Shown: piece after piece, positions 1-4,703 of the stretch
Numbering within the stretch: the stretch's first letter is position 1
Layout: each line of letters begins with the position of its first letter
The notes under the pieces: generated by a model
The model's input: only the letters and a program-made list of their open reading frames with translations
What the model was told of the DNA's origin: nothing
The model's database searches: none
DNA from: a virus
DNA: 26,214 nucleotides
Direction: 5' to 3' (one strand)
Virus record (IMG/VR): IMGVR_UViG_3300030106_006507
Coordinates: 1-26,214 of that record
Made by a program: the position numbers and the translations under genes

Positions 1-304
1 GGATCTTTGTAAATGTCACTTGTCCGGTGGCCTGTAACTTTTTGTATCTATCTGTGATTATATCTGGATCAAACCCTGCCAACCAACAAATTTTAACGAA
101 TACCGAATCAGGATACATAAACCAATTATGAGCATCGATCTTATAATAAGTTTCAGTCTTAGATGGATTAGGATTTAAGGCGTCTTCAAAAGCTTGTACA
201 ATGATAGCTTGAAACAAACGCTGCTCACATGGCCTATTTTCTTGTATCAATACTGAGGTAATATTAGTGCCCAAACTTTTTAACAAGTGTGGAGAGTAAC
301 TCAC
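1..304 (-). CDS. Conserved phage hypothetical protein, 3' part outside window
   Basis: The minus strand stays open from about position 338 to the left edge, so this gene continues out of the window. The visible part contains short stretches such as QENRPCEQRLFQAIIVQAFEDA, quoted in pieces: QENRPCEQ, then LFQAIIVQAFEDA, later KIDAHNWF and CWLAGFDPD. The pattern looks like a small helical protein met in marine podo- and myophages; I know no function for it. The start is uncertain: the GTG at 304 has only a weak purine stretch (GGGAA) upstream, TTG codons lie at 274 and 250, and the only in-frame ATG is far inside. With the GTG start it overlaps the end of the next upstream gene by 41 bases, in keeping with the packing of the rest of the region. 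Confidence 0.6.
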   Translation of the reverse strand, partial: MSYSPHLLKSLGTNITSVLIQENRPCEQRLFQAIIVQAFEDALNPNPSKTETYYKIDAHNWFMYPDSVFVKICWLAGFDPDIITDRYKKLQATGQVTFTKI

Positions 305-473
305 GGTAATGTTCCCGAATCTGTTTAGGAGAATCGATATCTAACACCCAAAGATAATCATCATAGCATTCATTTATTAACGTGCATTTGTCCTGGCCAG
401 GAAGTTCTGCACAGTGTTCAATCGTACTATTTCTTATCTCAGTAAGGCCTTTTTTAGAATAATTCATCTGCAT
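264..473 (-). CDS. Hypothetical protein, about 69 residues
   Basis: A short minus-strand frame encoding a mostly charged helical protein with three cysteines and the segment YDDYLWVLDIDS in the middle. I do not recognise a family. The frame could also begin at GTG 479 or ATG 467; none of the three has a convincing Shine-Dalgarno sequence, because the space directly upstream is taken up by a 10-bp inverted repeat. It lies between two other small minus-strand genes of the early-type region and overlaps the next one. Confidence 0.5.
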   Translation of the reverse strand: MQMNYSKKGLTEIRNSTIEHCAELPGQDKCTLINECYDDYLWVLDIDSPKQIREHYRELLSTLVKKFGH

Positions 474-474
474 A

Positions 475-518
475 ACCACGGTGTGGGAAAAGATATGGAT
501 GTGGAATTACACCGTGGT
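475..518. repeat. Perfect 10-bp inverted repeat before a start codon
   Basis: ACCACGGTGT at 475-484 is the exact reverse complement of ACACCGTGGT at 509-518, with a 24-base spacer. It fills the gap between two minus-strand genes and ends two bases before the ATG at 473. It could be an operator with spaced half-sites or an RNA hairpin covering the ribosome entry site. Confidence 0.55.
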
Positions 519-524
519 CAAGCA

Positions 525-767
525 TTATTTTACCAGTTTTAAACCTTTTTCTTTCGCAATAAGTTTTCTACCGGACTTCCATTGATTCTCGACTATCTCA
601 AGAAATAGAAGACTAAAATTTCCTAAACCAAAGTCATTTCCACAATACAACTGAAACATTACAGAAGTAAGCTCATCATAAGTTTTCTTGTTTGGGCATA
701 CCATAACAAGCTTATTTAAAGCTTCTTTCAAATGCTCTTCACTGCTTTTTCTCACAGTTTTCGCCAC
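525..767 (-). CDS. Hypothetical protein, 80 residues
   Basis: A minus-strand gene of unknown function. It starts at GTG 767, supported by a good Shine-Dalgarno sequence (AAGGAGA) five bases upstream. The N-terminus is lysine-rich (KTVRKSSEEHLKEALNKL), followed by a hydrophobic helix-forming segment (FSLLFLEIVENQW) and a basic tail. No known domain is seen. It is the first gene after the 239-base gap, so its promoter should lie in 780-1006. No strong sigma-70 match was found there. Confidence 0.6.
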   Translation of the reverse strand: MAKTVRKSSEEHLKEALNKLVMVCPNKKTYDELTSVMFQLYCGNDFGLGNFSLLFLEIVENQWKSGRKLIAKEKGLKLVK

Positions 768-883
768 TAAATCTCCTTATTAAGTTAAATTAGTATGCTC
801 GTTGTTCGCTGAAAATAAGGTGTTTTATGAGCCCCACCTTTTCATTTTAGGCTTAGGAATACGTATGTTCGTTATTATGACAT

Positions 884-903
884 CTGTTGCAAAATTGCAA
901 CAG
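884..903. promoter_or_regulatory. 20-bp palindrome, operator or hairpin
   Basis: CTGTTGCAAAATTGCAACAG has two exact 9-base arms around a central AA. As RNA it forms an 8-bp stem with an AAAT loop, followed on the plus strand by TTTAATTTTT, which resembles an intrinsic terminator. As DNA it looks like a repressor operator; a ribbon-helix-helix-like gene lies just beyond at 1007-1222. A shorter dyad with the same half-site (TTGCA/TGCAA) occurs at 12275-12287. Confidence 0.5.
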
Positions 904-937
904 TTTAATTTTTAAAAAATGCGGGCATTAAGTCAGT

Positions 938-963
938 AAGGAGGTAATGTTATGAATAAATAA
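938..963 (+). other. Strong ribosome site with a three-codon frame (MNK)
   Basis: AAGGAGGT at 938-945 is a near-perfect Shine-Dalgarno sequence and stands six bases before ATG at 952, but the frame ends after three codons with TAA at 961-963. The GC-rich hairpin begins five bases later. Such a minimal frame could act in a leader or attenuator RNA, or the site could simply bind ribosomes. It may also be chance. Confidence 0.3.
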
Positions 964-967
964 TTAA

Positions 968-992
968 TGGGGGCCAGTCTCCCGCGCCCCCA
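968..992 (-). terminator. GC-rich hairpin behind the 1007-2277 operon
   Basis: TGGGGGC (968-974) pairs with GCCCCCA (986-992) around an 11-base loop. Read on the minus strand it comes 15 bases after the stop codon of the 1007-1222 gene and is followed by TTAATTATTTATT, so it fits an intrinsic terminator for the leftward operon. The surrounding 969-1006 is about 79% G+C by my count, in sharp contrast to its neighbours. Confidence 0.5.
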
Positions 993-1006
993 CTCAGCCT
1001 GCAGGC

Positions 1007-1222
1007 TTATTTACCGTTCAAGAGTTTCTTTCCTTGAGATAGTAAATTCTCTTTCATATTCTGATAGCTCTTGCCTTCTTTTCTTGCTATCTTTTTAATC
1101 TCTTCGTCAACTAGTTTAGCAATCATGCTACCTGGTCTTCTAAAACCATTTTTTCCCATTGCTCTAATGATGCAATATGAATCAATATCAACTGCACAAC
1201 TTTTCCATTTACTTATATCCAT
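1007..1222 (-). CDS. Probable ribbon-helix-helix type regulator, 71 residues
   Basis: The middle of this small protein reads like an Arc/CopG ribbon-helix-helix domain: a short strand (CAVDIDSYCIIRAMG, residues 9-23), then FRRPGSMIAKLVDEEIKKIA (27-46), where a turn with R-x-PG is followed by an amphipathic helix. Such proteins bind DNA as dimers and often repress their own operon. The tail is lysine-rich. The ATG at 1222 has a clear Shine-Dalgarno sequence (AAAGGAG). The gene overlaps the end of the gene before it by 10 bases and is last in its operon, followed by a GC-rich hairpin. Nearby palindromes (884-903, 996-1007) are natural candidates for its operator. The assignment rests on pattern only. 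Confidence 0.5.
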   Translation of the reverse strand: MDISKWKSCAVDIDSYCIIRAMGKNGFRRPGSMIAKLVDEEIKKIARKEGKSYQNMKENLLSQGKKLLNGK

Positions 1223-1515
1223 GGTTCTCCTTTAATTATTTTTTCTTTCTCTTTTTTTGTAAAACCAATAACATTTATTCTTTTGCATTTGGCATTTAGA
1301 TTTTCAATTTTTTGAACTATTTTCATGATTTTATCTATGGGTCTTTTCTTAAATTTAGTCATCCACAACCAATTCCAAAAAGATTGAAATCTATTATTCC
1401 ATTTTTTATTTTCATAATTTTCTACTTTACTAATTTCATATTCTAATTTTAGAATATTTTGAGATGATTCACTTAAAGCTTTAAATATTCTGTATGATTT
1501 TCTATTATTTCTCAT
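1213..1515 (-). CDS. Hypothetical basic coiled-coil protein, 100 residues
   Basis: A lysine- and asparagine-rich protein with a predicted coiled-coil N-terminal half (residues about 14-40), a tryptophan-rich centre (SFWNWLWMTKF, 45-55) and a second helical, basic half. I know no family for it. The Shine-Dalgarno sequence (GGAG) overlaps the stop codon of the small membrane-protein gene upstream, and the end overlaps the next gene by 10 bases, so translation is probably coupled in both directions. Confidence 0.6.
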   Translation of the reverse strand: MRNNRKSYRIFKALSESSQNILKLEYEISKVENYENKKWNNRFQSFWNWLWMTKFKKRPIDKIMKIVQKIENLNAKCKRINVIGFTKKEKEKIIKGEPWI

Positions 1516-1522
1516 AGTTCTC

Positions 1523-1630
1523 CTAAAAAAATATTAAATATGATAAACCACCAAATATAAGTAATAATATTTTAGGTGGTAACAGTAATAATAAAGCTAT
1601 TAATATTATTTCAATTAGGTGTCTGTGCAT
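1523..1630 (-). CDS. Single-span membrane mini-protein, 35 residues
   Basis: A short frame beginning MHRHLIEIILIALLLLL and ending SYLIFF. Nearly all of it is leucine, isoleucine or phenylalanine, with PPK in the middle, so it is one long or two short membrane segments. It begins inside the 3' end of the gene before it (20-base overlap), and its TAG stop merges with the Shine-Dalgarno sequence of the gene after it, which fits a real operon member. The ribosome site is weak (AGGATGAAAGAG). The role is unknown; phage proteins of this kind are often small lysis or membrane effectors, which is only a possibility here. Confidence 0.5.
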   Translation of the reverse strand: MHRHLIEIILIALLLLLPPKILLLIFGGLSYLIFF

Positions 1631-1883
1631 CTCTTTCATCCTTTTTACGTTCAATCTCGTCCCACAACAGACTTGTTGCTATCTCCGAGTTAATTAAATA
1701 AATTGGCATGTCTGTAAAATTAATAGAACAAGAAGTTAGTTTTGTCATCTGATCTTGAAAGTGTTGATCTGAATATTCTATCTCATTGCCATTCGCTGAC
1801 GTAATTTGAGTTTCAGATAGTATTTGATCAACCTCTTTTATCCATGTTCTCCAACACTCTGATGCAGACTTAATTCCTTTCAT
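1611..1883 (-). CDS. Hypothetical protein, 90 residues
   Basis: A minus-strand operon gene of unknown function, with an acidic, mostly helical product and no membrane segment. Tryptophans occur near the N-terminus (CWRTWIKEVDQIL) and the C-terminal third is charged (WDEIERKKDERDAQ). The ATG at 1883 lies inside the end of the gene before it (14-base overlap). Confidence 0.6.
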   Translation of the reverse strand: MKGIKSASECWRTWIKEVDQILSETQITSANGNEIEYSDQHFQDQMTKLTSCSINFTDMPIYLINSEIATSLLWDEIERKKDERDAQTPN

Positions 1884-2277
1884 ATATTCTCCAAGTATTA
1901 AAACAACTTATCATCTTGTCTAATGCTTCATGAAATTTTATTGATGCATTAAGATTATCTTTACAATCAAATTCTCTGTAAAGTGCATTGTTTACGTGTA
2001 ATGAAAGTTTATTTGCATCTTCATCAAAAGTAAAAACAAATTTTCTTACTCTAGATTCATCCATGTCTTTATCTTTAATTTCCCACTCAGGTTTTAGAAC
2101 TAATGGTTCAGCTGTTTGTGCTAAGCCAGAAGTTGCTTTTAATGTTTCAAGAAGTGGATCAGTTGTTATTGTATACATAGAGGCATTTCCTGTGGATGCA
2201 TTTGCCGCTATCTTTGAATGTGCAGTTCCGGTTGTTGTCGCCGTCGCCACACCTTGTATCTTTTGATCTTTAGTCAT
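1870..2277 (-). CDS. Hypothetical protein, 135 residues, first gene of operon
   Basis: The frame is open further upstream, but the likely start is ATG 2277, preceded by AAAGAGGATAAC and giving an N-terminus MTKDQKIQGVATATTTGT. The N-terminal third is rich in Thr, Ala and Ser and probably flexible. From about residue 55 a more ordered part follows (PEWEIKDKDMDESRV, then KFVFTFDEDANKLSLHVNNA) that suggests a small beta-strand unit, and a helical end (FHEALDKMISCFNTW). The family is not recognised. It is the first gene of the leftward 2277-1007 operon, behind a promoter with a TTGCAT -35 element. Confidence 0.65.
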   Translation of the reverse strand: MTKDQKIQGVATATTTGTAHSKIAANASTGNASMYTITTDPLLETLKATSGLAQTAEPLVLKPEWEIKDKDMDESRVRKFVFTFDEDANKLSLHVNNALYREFDCKDNLNASIKFHEALDKMISCFNTWRIYERN

Positions 2278-2303
2278 GTTATCCTCTTTGTTAATTAATC
2301 TCG

Positions 2304-2331
2304 AATATATAATTTTTAATGGGATATGCAA
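2304..2331 (-). promoter_or_regulatory. Promoter for the leftward 2277-1007 operon
   Basis: On the minus strand TTGCAT (2331-2326), a 16-base spacer and TATATT (2309-2304) precede the gene starting at 2277. The -35 hexamer is identical to those before the genes at 2862 and 12312. Confidence 0.5.
2308..2313 (+). promoter_or_regulatory. -10 element for the gene at 2342
   Basis: A perfect TATAAT on the plus strand, about 30 bases before the start at 2342. No good -35 element is seen. It overlaps the divergent minus-strand promoter, so the two directions may compete. Confidence 0.45.
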
Positions 2332-2341
2332 GGATAATTTT

Positions 2342-2554
2342 ATGAAAATTTTACTAACTCTTGTAATTTGTAGTTTCACTACTGGTGATTGTATTGCCCC
2401 ACATACTGTAAATAAATCATTTAAGGATATGCACGATTGTTTAATGAATGGCTATCAAATGGCACAAGAAAAAACTAAAGAAATAGGTAGAGAAGAAGTA
2501 AATAAACACGGCATTTATGTTAAATTTTACTGTAAATCTGTCGAAGAAATTTAA
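2342..2554 (+). CDS. Small secreted cysteine-containing protein, 70 residues
   Basis: The start at 2342 has a Shine-Dalgarno sequence (AAGGAT) and gives a signal-peptide-like N-terminus (MKILLTLVICSFTTG). The mature part holds CIAPHTV, then MHDCLMNGY, a charged helix and KFYCKSVEEI. I recall similar small exported proteins with a central aromatic/acidic-Cys-(L/M) motif from many marine phages, with no known function. The gene at 2555-2773 on the other strand shares the plan of signal peptide, H-[DE]-C-L-x-x-G motif and late cysteine. The two cysteines of the mature part could form a disulfide in the periplasm. It is a single-gene unit behind a TATAAT. Confidence 0.7.
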   Translation: MKILLTLVICSFTTGDCIAPHTVNKSFKDMHDCLMNGYQMAQEKTKEIGREEVNKHGIYVKFYCKSVEEI

Positions 2555-2773
2555 TTATTCACAAATATGGCCTTGAATAGTTCCCCTACCATCATTTAGA
2601 TACCAACCATTTTTACTAGCATTTTCAAATTCTTTATAAGTGGATATAGCCTCTCTATGATCATCACCAAATAGTAAACATTCGTGTACTTCCATAGGTC
2701 GTGTTAATTCATATTTCTCTTGAATTAAAGTTCCATCAAATAATAATATTAATATAATCAAAGTTTTTGCCAT
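2555..2773 (-). CDS. Small secreted protein, 72 residues, relative of 2342-2554
   Basis: The N-terminus MAKTLIILILLFDGTLI resembles an uncleaved or cleavable signal segment. Then comes VHECLLFGDDHREAI, which matches the MHDCLMNGY motif of the facing gene, and a final HICE. The two genes end on adjacent bases (2554 and 2555) in opposite directions. A minus-strand promoter with an extended -10 (TGGTATAGT) lies just upstream and predicts a very short leader. The function is unknown; export to the inner membrane or periplasm is inferred from the N-terminus. Confidence 0.65.
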   Translation of the reverse strand: MAKTLIILILLFDGTLIQEKYELTRPMEVHECLLFGDDHREAISTYKEFENASKNGWYLNDGRGTIQGHICE

Positions 2774-2787
2774 TTTTGCCCCAAAGC

Positions 2788-2817
2788 ACTATACCATTTT
2801 TTTGCCTTAATCTACAA
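2788..2817 (-). promoter_or_regulatory. Promoter for the gene at 2773-2555
   Basis: TTGTAG (2817-2812), an 18-base spacer and TATAGT (2793-2788), with TGG before the -10 making it an extended -10. The expected transcript start is about 2782, only some 9 bases before the ATG at 2773. Confidence 0.55.
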
Positions 2818-2826
2818 CATAGGGTG

Positions 2827-2856
2827 TTGCATTAATATCACATTTTGCTATATAAT
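2827..2856 (+). promoter_or_regulatory. Promoter giving a leaderless mRNA for the gene at 2862
   Basis: TTGCAT (2827-2832), an 18-base spacer and TATAAT (2851-2856). The start codon begins six bases after the -10, just where transcription should start, and no Shine-Dalgarno sequence exists, so the mRNA is probably leaderless. Confidence 0.65.
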
Positions 2857-2861
2857 ACCTT

Positions 2862-3125
2862 ATGAAGCTTTATCGCATCCAAGCACGATATAAAAAAATG
2901 TATTTTAATGGGACGCTTGAGGCATCAGATGATAAGGCTGCTCTTGACACGTTTACGAATGGCGTTGAATCAGGAGAAATAAAAGGCATTGAGGAGTCTT
3001 TCTATGACGCTTCAAGACCTTTAATAACATTCGAGGAGATTGATAGAAATGTCATTACAACAACTGGTGTCAAAGAAACTTCAGTTGGAGTCCAAATGGG
3101 CGACACAAGCGTTGGGACAGGGTAG
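2862..3125 (+). CDS. Hypothetical protein, 87 residues
   Basis: First gene of the rightward 2862-4409 set. The first 65 residues look like one small alpha/beta unit: YRIQARYKKMYFNGTLEA, which resembles two strands, then a helix with DDKAALDTF and a strand near ITFEEIDR. The last 20 residues are low-complexity Thr/Gly/Val. I do not recognise the family. It begins without a ribosome site directly at the predicted transcript start. Its last 77 bases overlap the next gene in another frame. Confidence 0.65.
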   Translation: MKLYRIQARYKKMYFNGTLEASDDKAALDTFTNGVESGEIKGIEESFYDASRPLITFEEIDRNVITTTGVKETSVGVQMGDTSVGTG

Positions 3126-3237
3126 AGTTACAACAGATATGAAGTGGATTGACATTCAAATTAAAGACCTAAAAAAGAAAATCAACGAGAAAAGTGTTGA
3201 TGATGCAAGAAAAGGTCTGTTAGATATCGCTAGTTAA
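3049..3237 (+). CDS. Small helical protein, 62 residues
   Basis: The ATG at 3049 has GAGGAG ten bases upstream; the frame is also open to a TTG at 3040. The product begins MSLQQLVSKKLQLESKWA, goes through a short GQGRVTTD turn and returns with IDIQIKDLKKKINEK, so it is probably a helical hairpin. The shape vaguely recalls small gpW-like joining proteins, but the sequence match is too weak for a call. The 77-base overlap with the gene before it is longer than usual for this genome, so the true start could be later. Confidence 0.55.
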   Translation: MSLQQLVSKKLQLESKWATQALGQGRVTTDMKWIDIQIKDLKKKINEKSVDDARKGLLDIAS

Positions 3238-3257
3238 TACTGGCTTTTAAAAAAAAT

Positions 3258-3266
3258 TGATATAAA
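3258..3266 (+). promoter_or_regulatory. Possible extended -10 element for the gene at 3280
   Basis: TGATATAAA matches an extended -10 (TGnTATAAA) and predicts a start near 3273, seven bases before the ATG. No -35 element or Shine-Dalgarno sequence is seen. Confidence 0.3.
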
Positions 3267-3279
3267 TTGTAGGCTATCT

Positions 3280-3780
3280 ATGTCTCCAAAATATTTTTTA
3301 TGGACAGTCACAGACTTTGTCAAAATTCACAAAAAAAGTTTAATAGAAAAAATTAAAGAGGATAACAGAGGCATAAAGCGTGATAACATTTCATGCACTG
3401 ACTATCAAAATAGAAATCAACCTGGTTTAGCTCCTTATCAAGTTTACATGAGAAATCATATACTTCATGAATTTTTACAACATTTTAATAAATATTTTCA
3501 ATCAAAAACTTGTCAACTACATGACATTTGGTATCAAATTTTTAAAAAAGGTGACTTTCACCAAAGACTTACAAATCCAGAAGCTCAATTCACAAATATT
3601 TTTTACGTACAACTTCCAGAAAAAGTAACAACTAAAACAGATTTATATGATATTGATGCTAAAGAGGGAGATATTGTTACATTTCCTGCGTATGTTCCAC
3701 ACACCTCACCTTTAAATAAAAGCAATGAAGAAAAAATTATTATTTGTTTTAAAACAAGCATTGACATGGGAATACAATGA
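3280..3780 (+). CDS. 2OG-Fe(II) oxygenase-like protein with altered metal site
   Basis: The C-terminal half follows the double-stranded beta-helix fold of phage 2-oxoglutarate/Fe(II) oxygenases: IWYQIFKKGDFH (83-94), FTNIFYVQLP (104-113), KEGDIVTFPAYVPHTSP (128-144) and a strand KIIICFKTS (152-160). The distal histidine H141 is present. Aligning DFHQRLTN with DFNPVHWH of the next gene puts L97 and N99 where that protein has the H-x-H that should bind iron. The protein may therefore have lost iron binding, or may use another ligand such as H94. The N-terminal 80 residues are unassigned. The stop overlaps the ATG of the next oxygenase (ATGA), so the two are probably translated together and might form a pair. 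Confidence 0.65.
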   Translation: MSPKYFLWTVTDFVKIHKKSLIEKIKEDNRGIKRDNISCTDYQNRNQPGLAPYQVYMRNHILHEFLQHFNKYFQSKTCQLHDIWYQIFKKGDFHQRLTNPEAQFTNIFYVQLPEKVTTKTDLYDIDAKEGDIVTFPAYVPHTSPLNKSNEEKIIICFKTSIDMGIQ

Positions 3781-4409
3781 TACAAAAAATATTAACACTA
3801 GGTGCAAAAGTAATGACATCTTATATTCCTGACAATATAATAAAAGAATTAAATGATTATGTTGATGAGGTTATTTTAAACAAAAATTTGTTAAAGGAAT
3901 TAGACCACGGGTCTAAATTAGCTGGGGACATTACGCAAGAAATAGAACTGCCAACAGAATTTTTAGAAAAATCAAAATGGCCTGAATATATTGGTGATAG
4001 GACTGCAGAATACATTAGAGATGGTATGGGTGCTAAAATGAATAAATTTCATCTTATATCAACTTGGGTGGTTAGATCTTTTAACAATGACTTTAACCCT
4101 GTCCATTGGCATGGTGGTCATGTGTCCGGTGTTGGGTTTTTAAAAGTACCTAGCACACAAAAATATACTGATGCTAAAGGTAATGATAAAGGCAGGCTTG
4201 AATTAATAACTGGACAAAGACATTTTATGAGTCAATCTACTTGTAAAATTAGTCCTAAAGTAGGTGGTTTAGTAATATTTCCTAATTGGATGATGCATAC
4301 TGCATATCCCTCATCAAGTAATGAAGAAAGAAGGACAATATCTTTTAATGCACAAGTTGATAACACAATTTATGATGTTTATGCAAATACTCATCCAGCT
4401 AAATTTTAA
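3777..4409 (+). CDS. 2OG-Fe(II) oxygenase family protein, 210 residues
   Basis: Iron- and 2-oxoglutarate-dependent oxygenases hydroxylate proteins, sugars or small molecules using O2. Here the typical phage pattern is complete: FNPVHWHGGHVSGVGFLKVP (107-125) with the H110-x-H112 pair, then the strand GRLELITGQ, then VGGLVIFPNWMMHTAYP (162-178) with the distal H174, and ERRTISFNA (184-192) with an arginine that could hold 2-oxoglutarate. The length of 210 residues is normal for the group. The substrate is unknown. The ATGA overlap with 3280-3780 implies coupled translation. It is the last gene of the rightward set, and no clear terminator follows. Confidence 0.8.
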   Translation: MIQKILTLGAKVMTSYIPDNIIKELNDYVDEVILNKNLLKELDHGSKLAGDITQEIELPTEFLEKSKWPEYIGDRTAEYIRDGMGAKMNKFHLISTWVVRSFNNDFNPVHWHGGHVSGVGFLKVPSTQKYTDAKGNDKGRLELITGQRHFMSQSTCKISPKVGGLVIFPNWMMHTAYPSSSNEERRTISFNAQVDNTIYDVYANTHPAKF

Positions 4410-4521
4410 AATAAAAAATCTCAAAATGATAAAAAAGCATTCAGTGTCGCATCCAGATTAAAACCCCTGCAACAAGTGATCGTCTACTATTCAATAAAAT
4501 AAAAAATCAAAAAAACGCTCG

Positions 4522-4530
4522 TGGTATAAT
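4522..4530 (+). promoter_or_regulatory. Extended -10 promoter for the 48-residue gene
   Basis: TGGTATAAT is a full extended -10 element. The start would be near 4537, giving a leader of about 20 bases with AAGGAG in front of ATG 4557. No -35 match is seen; the A-rich stretch upstream may act as an UP-like element. The rest of the 4410-4556 gap is A-rich with no other structure noted. Confidence 0.65.
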
Positions 4531-4556
4531 AGGGTAAAAATAAAAAAGGAGAGCAA

Positions 4557-4703
4557 ATGTTTTATTGGAATCAAAAACGTTTAAAAGAACTTAAGGAGAA
4601 AGGTTATAAAATAAAATTTTATAATTACGATCCTAGGTTTAAAGACCAGACGATCGAAGAGATTGAAGATCTAGGTCAGGAAGACAAAGAGGACATTCAG
4701 TAG
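4557..4703 (+). CDS. Small charged protein, 48 residues
   Basis: A short gene with a strong expression signal set: extended -10 at 4522-4530, Shine-Dalgarno AAGGAG at 4546-4551 and ATG at 4557. The product starts MFYWNQKRLKELKEKGYKIK, continues with an aromatic FYNYDPRF and ends in a very acidic tail (EEIEDLGQEDKEDIQ). A basic front and acidic tail of this size are typical of early phage proteins that bind host proteins, but no family is recognised. Its last 65 bases lie antisense to the end of the zinc-motif gene at 4639-4848. Confidence 0.65.
   Translation: MFYWNQKRLKELKEKGYKIKFYNYDPRFKDQTIEEIEDLGQEDKEDIQ

Larger units (their letters stand above)
768..1006. other. 239-base gap without an ordinary gene
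   Basis: This is the longest gene-free stretch in the window. It holds a 20-bp palindrome (884-903), a small stem AAGGTG/CACCTT (817-822 and 835-840) followed by T-rich sequence, a perfect plus-strand Shine-Dalgarno sequence in front of a three-codon reading frame (938-963), and a very GC-rich hairpin (968-992) next to a 12-bp palindrome AGCCTGCAGGCT (996-1007). This concentration of structure suggests a regulatory RNA, an origin or a terminator cluster. No protein of normal size fits. Confidence 0.5.

Noticed and set aside
1988-2266. A 92-codon plus-strand frame
   Set aside because: It mirrors the first gene of the 2277-1007 operon and has no start signals.
3049-3237. Similarity of the 62-residue helical protein to gpW-type head joining proteins
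   Set aside because: Only the size and a helical hairpin agree; the location is not in the virion operon and no diagnostic residues match.
4408-4508. 13-bp direct repeat AAAATAAAAAATC at 4408-4420 and 4496-4508
   Set aside because: Low-complexity A-rich sequence flanking a non-coding gap; such repeats are expected by chance and no element boundary accompanies them.
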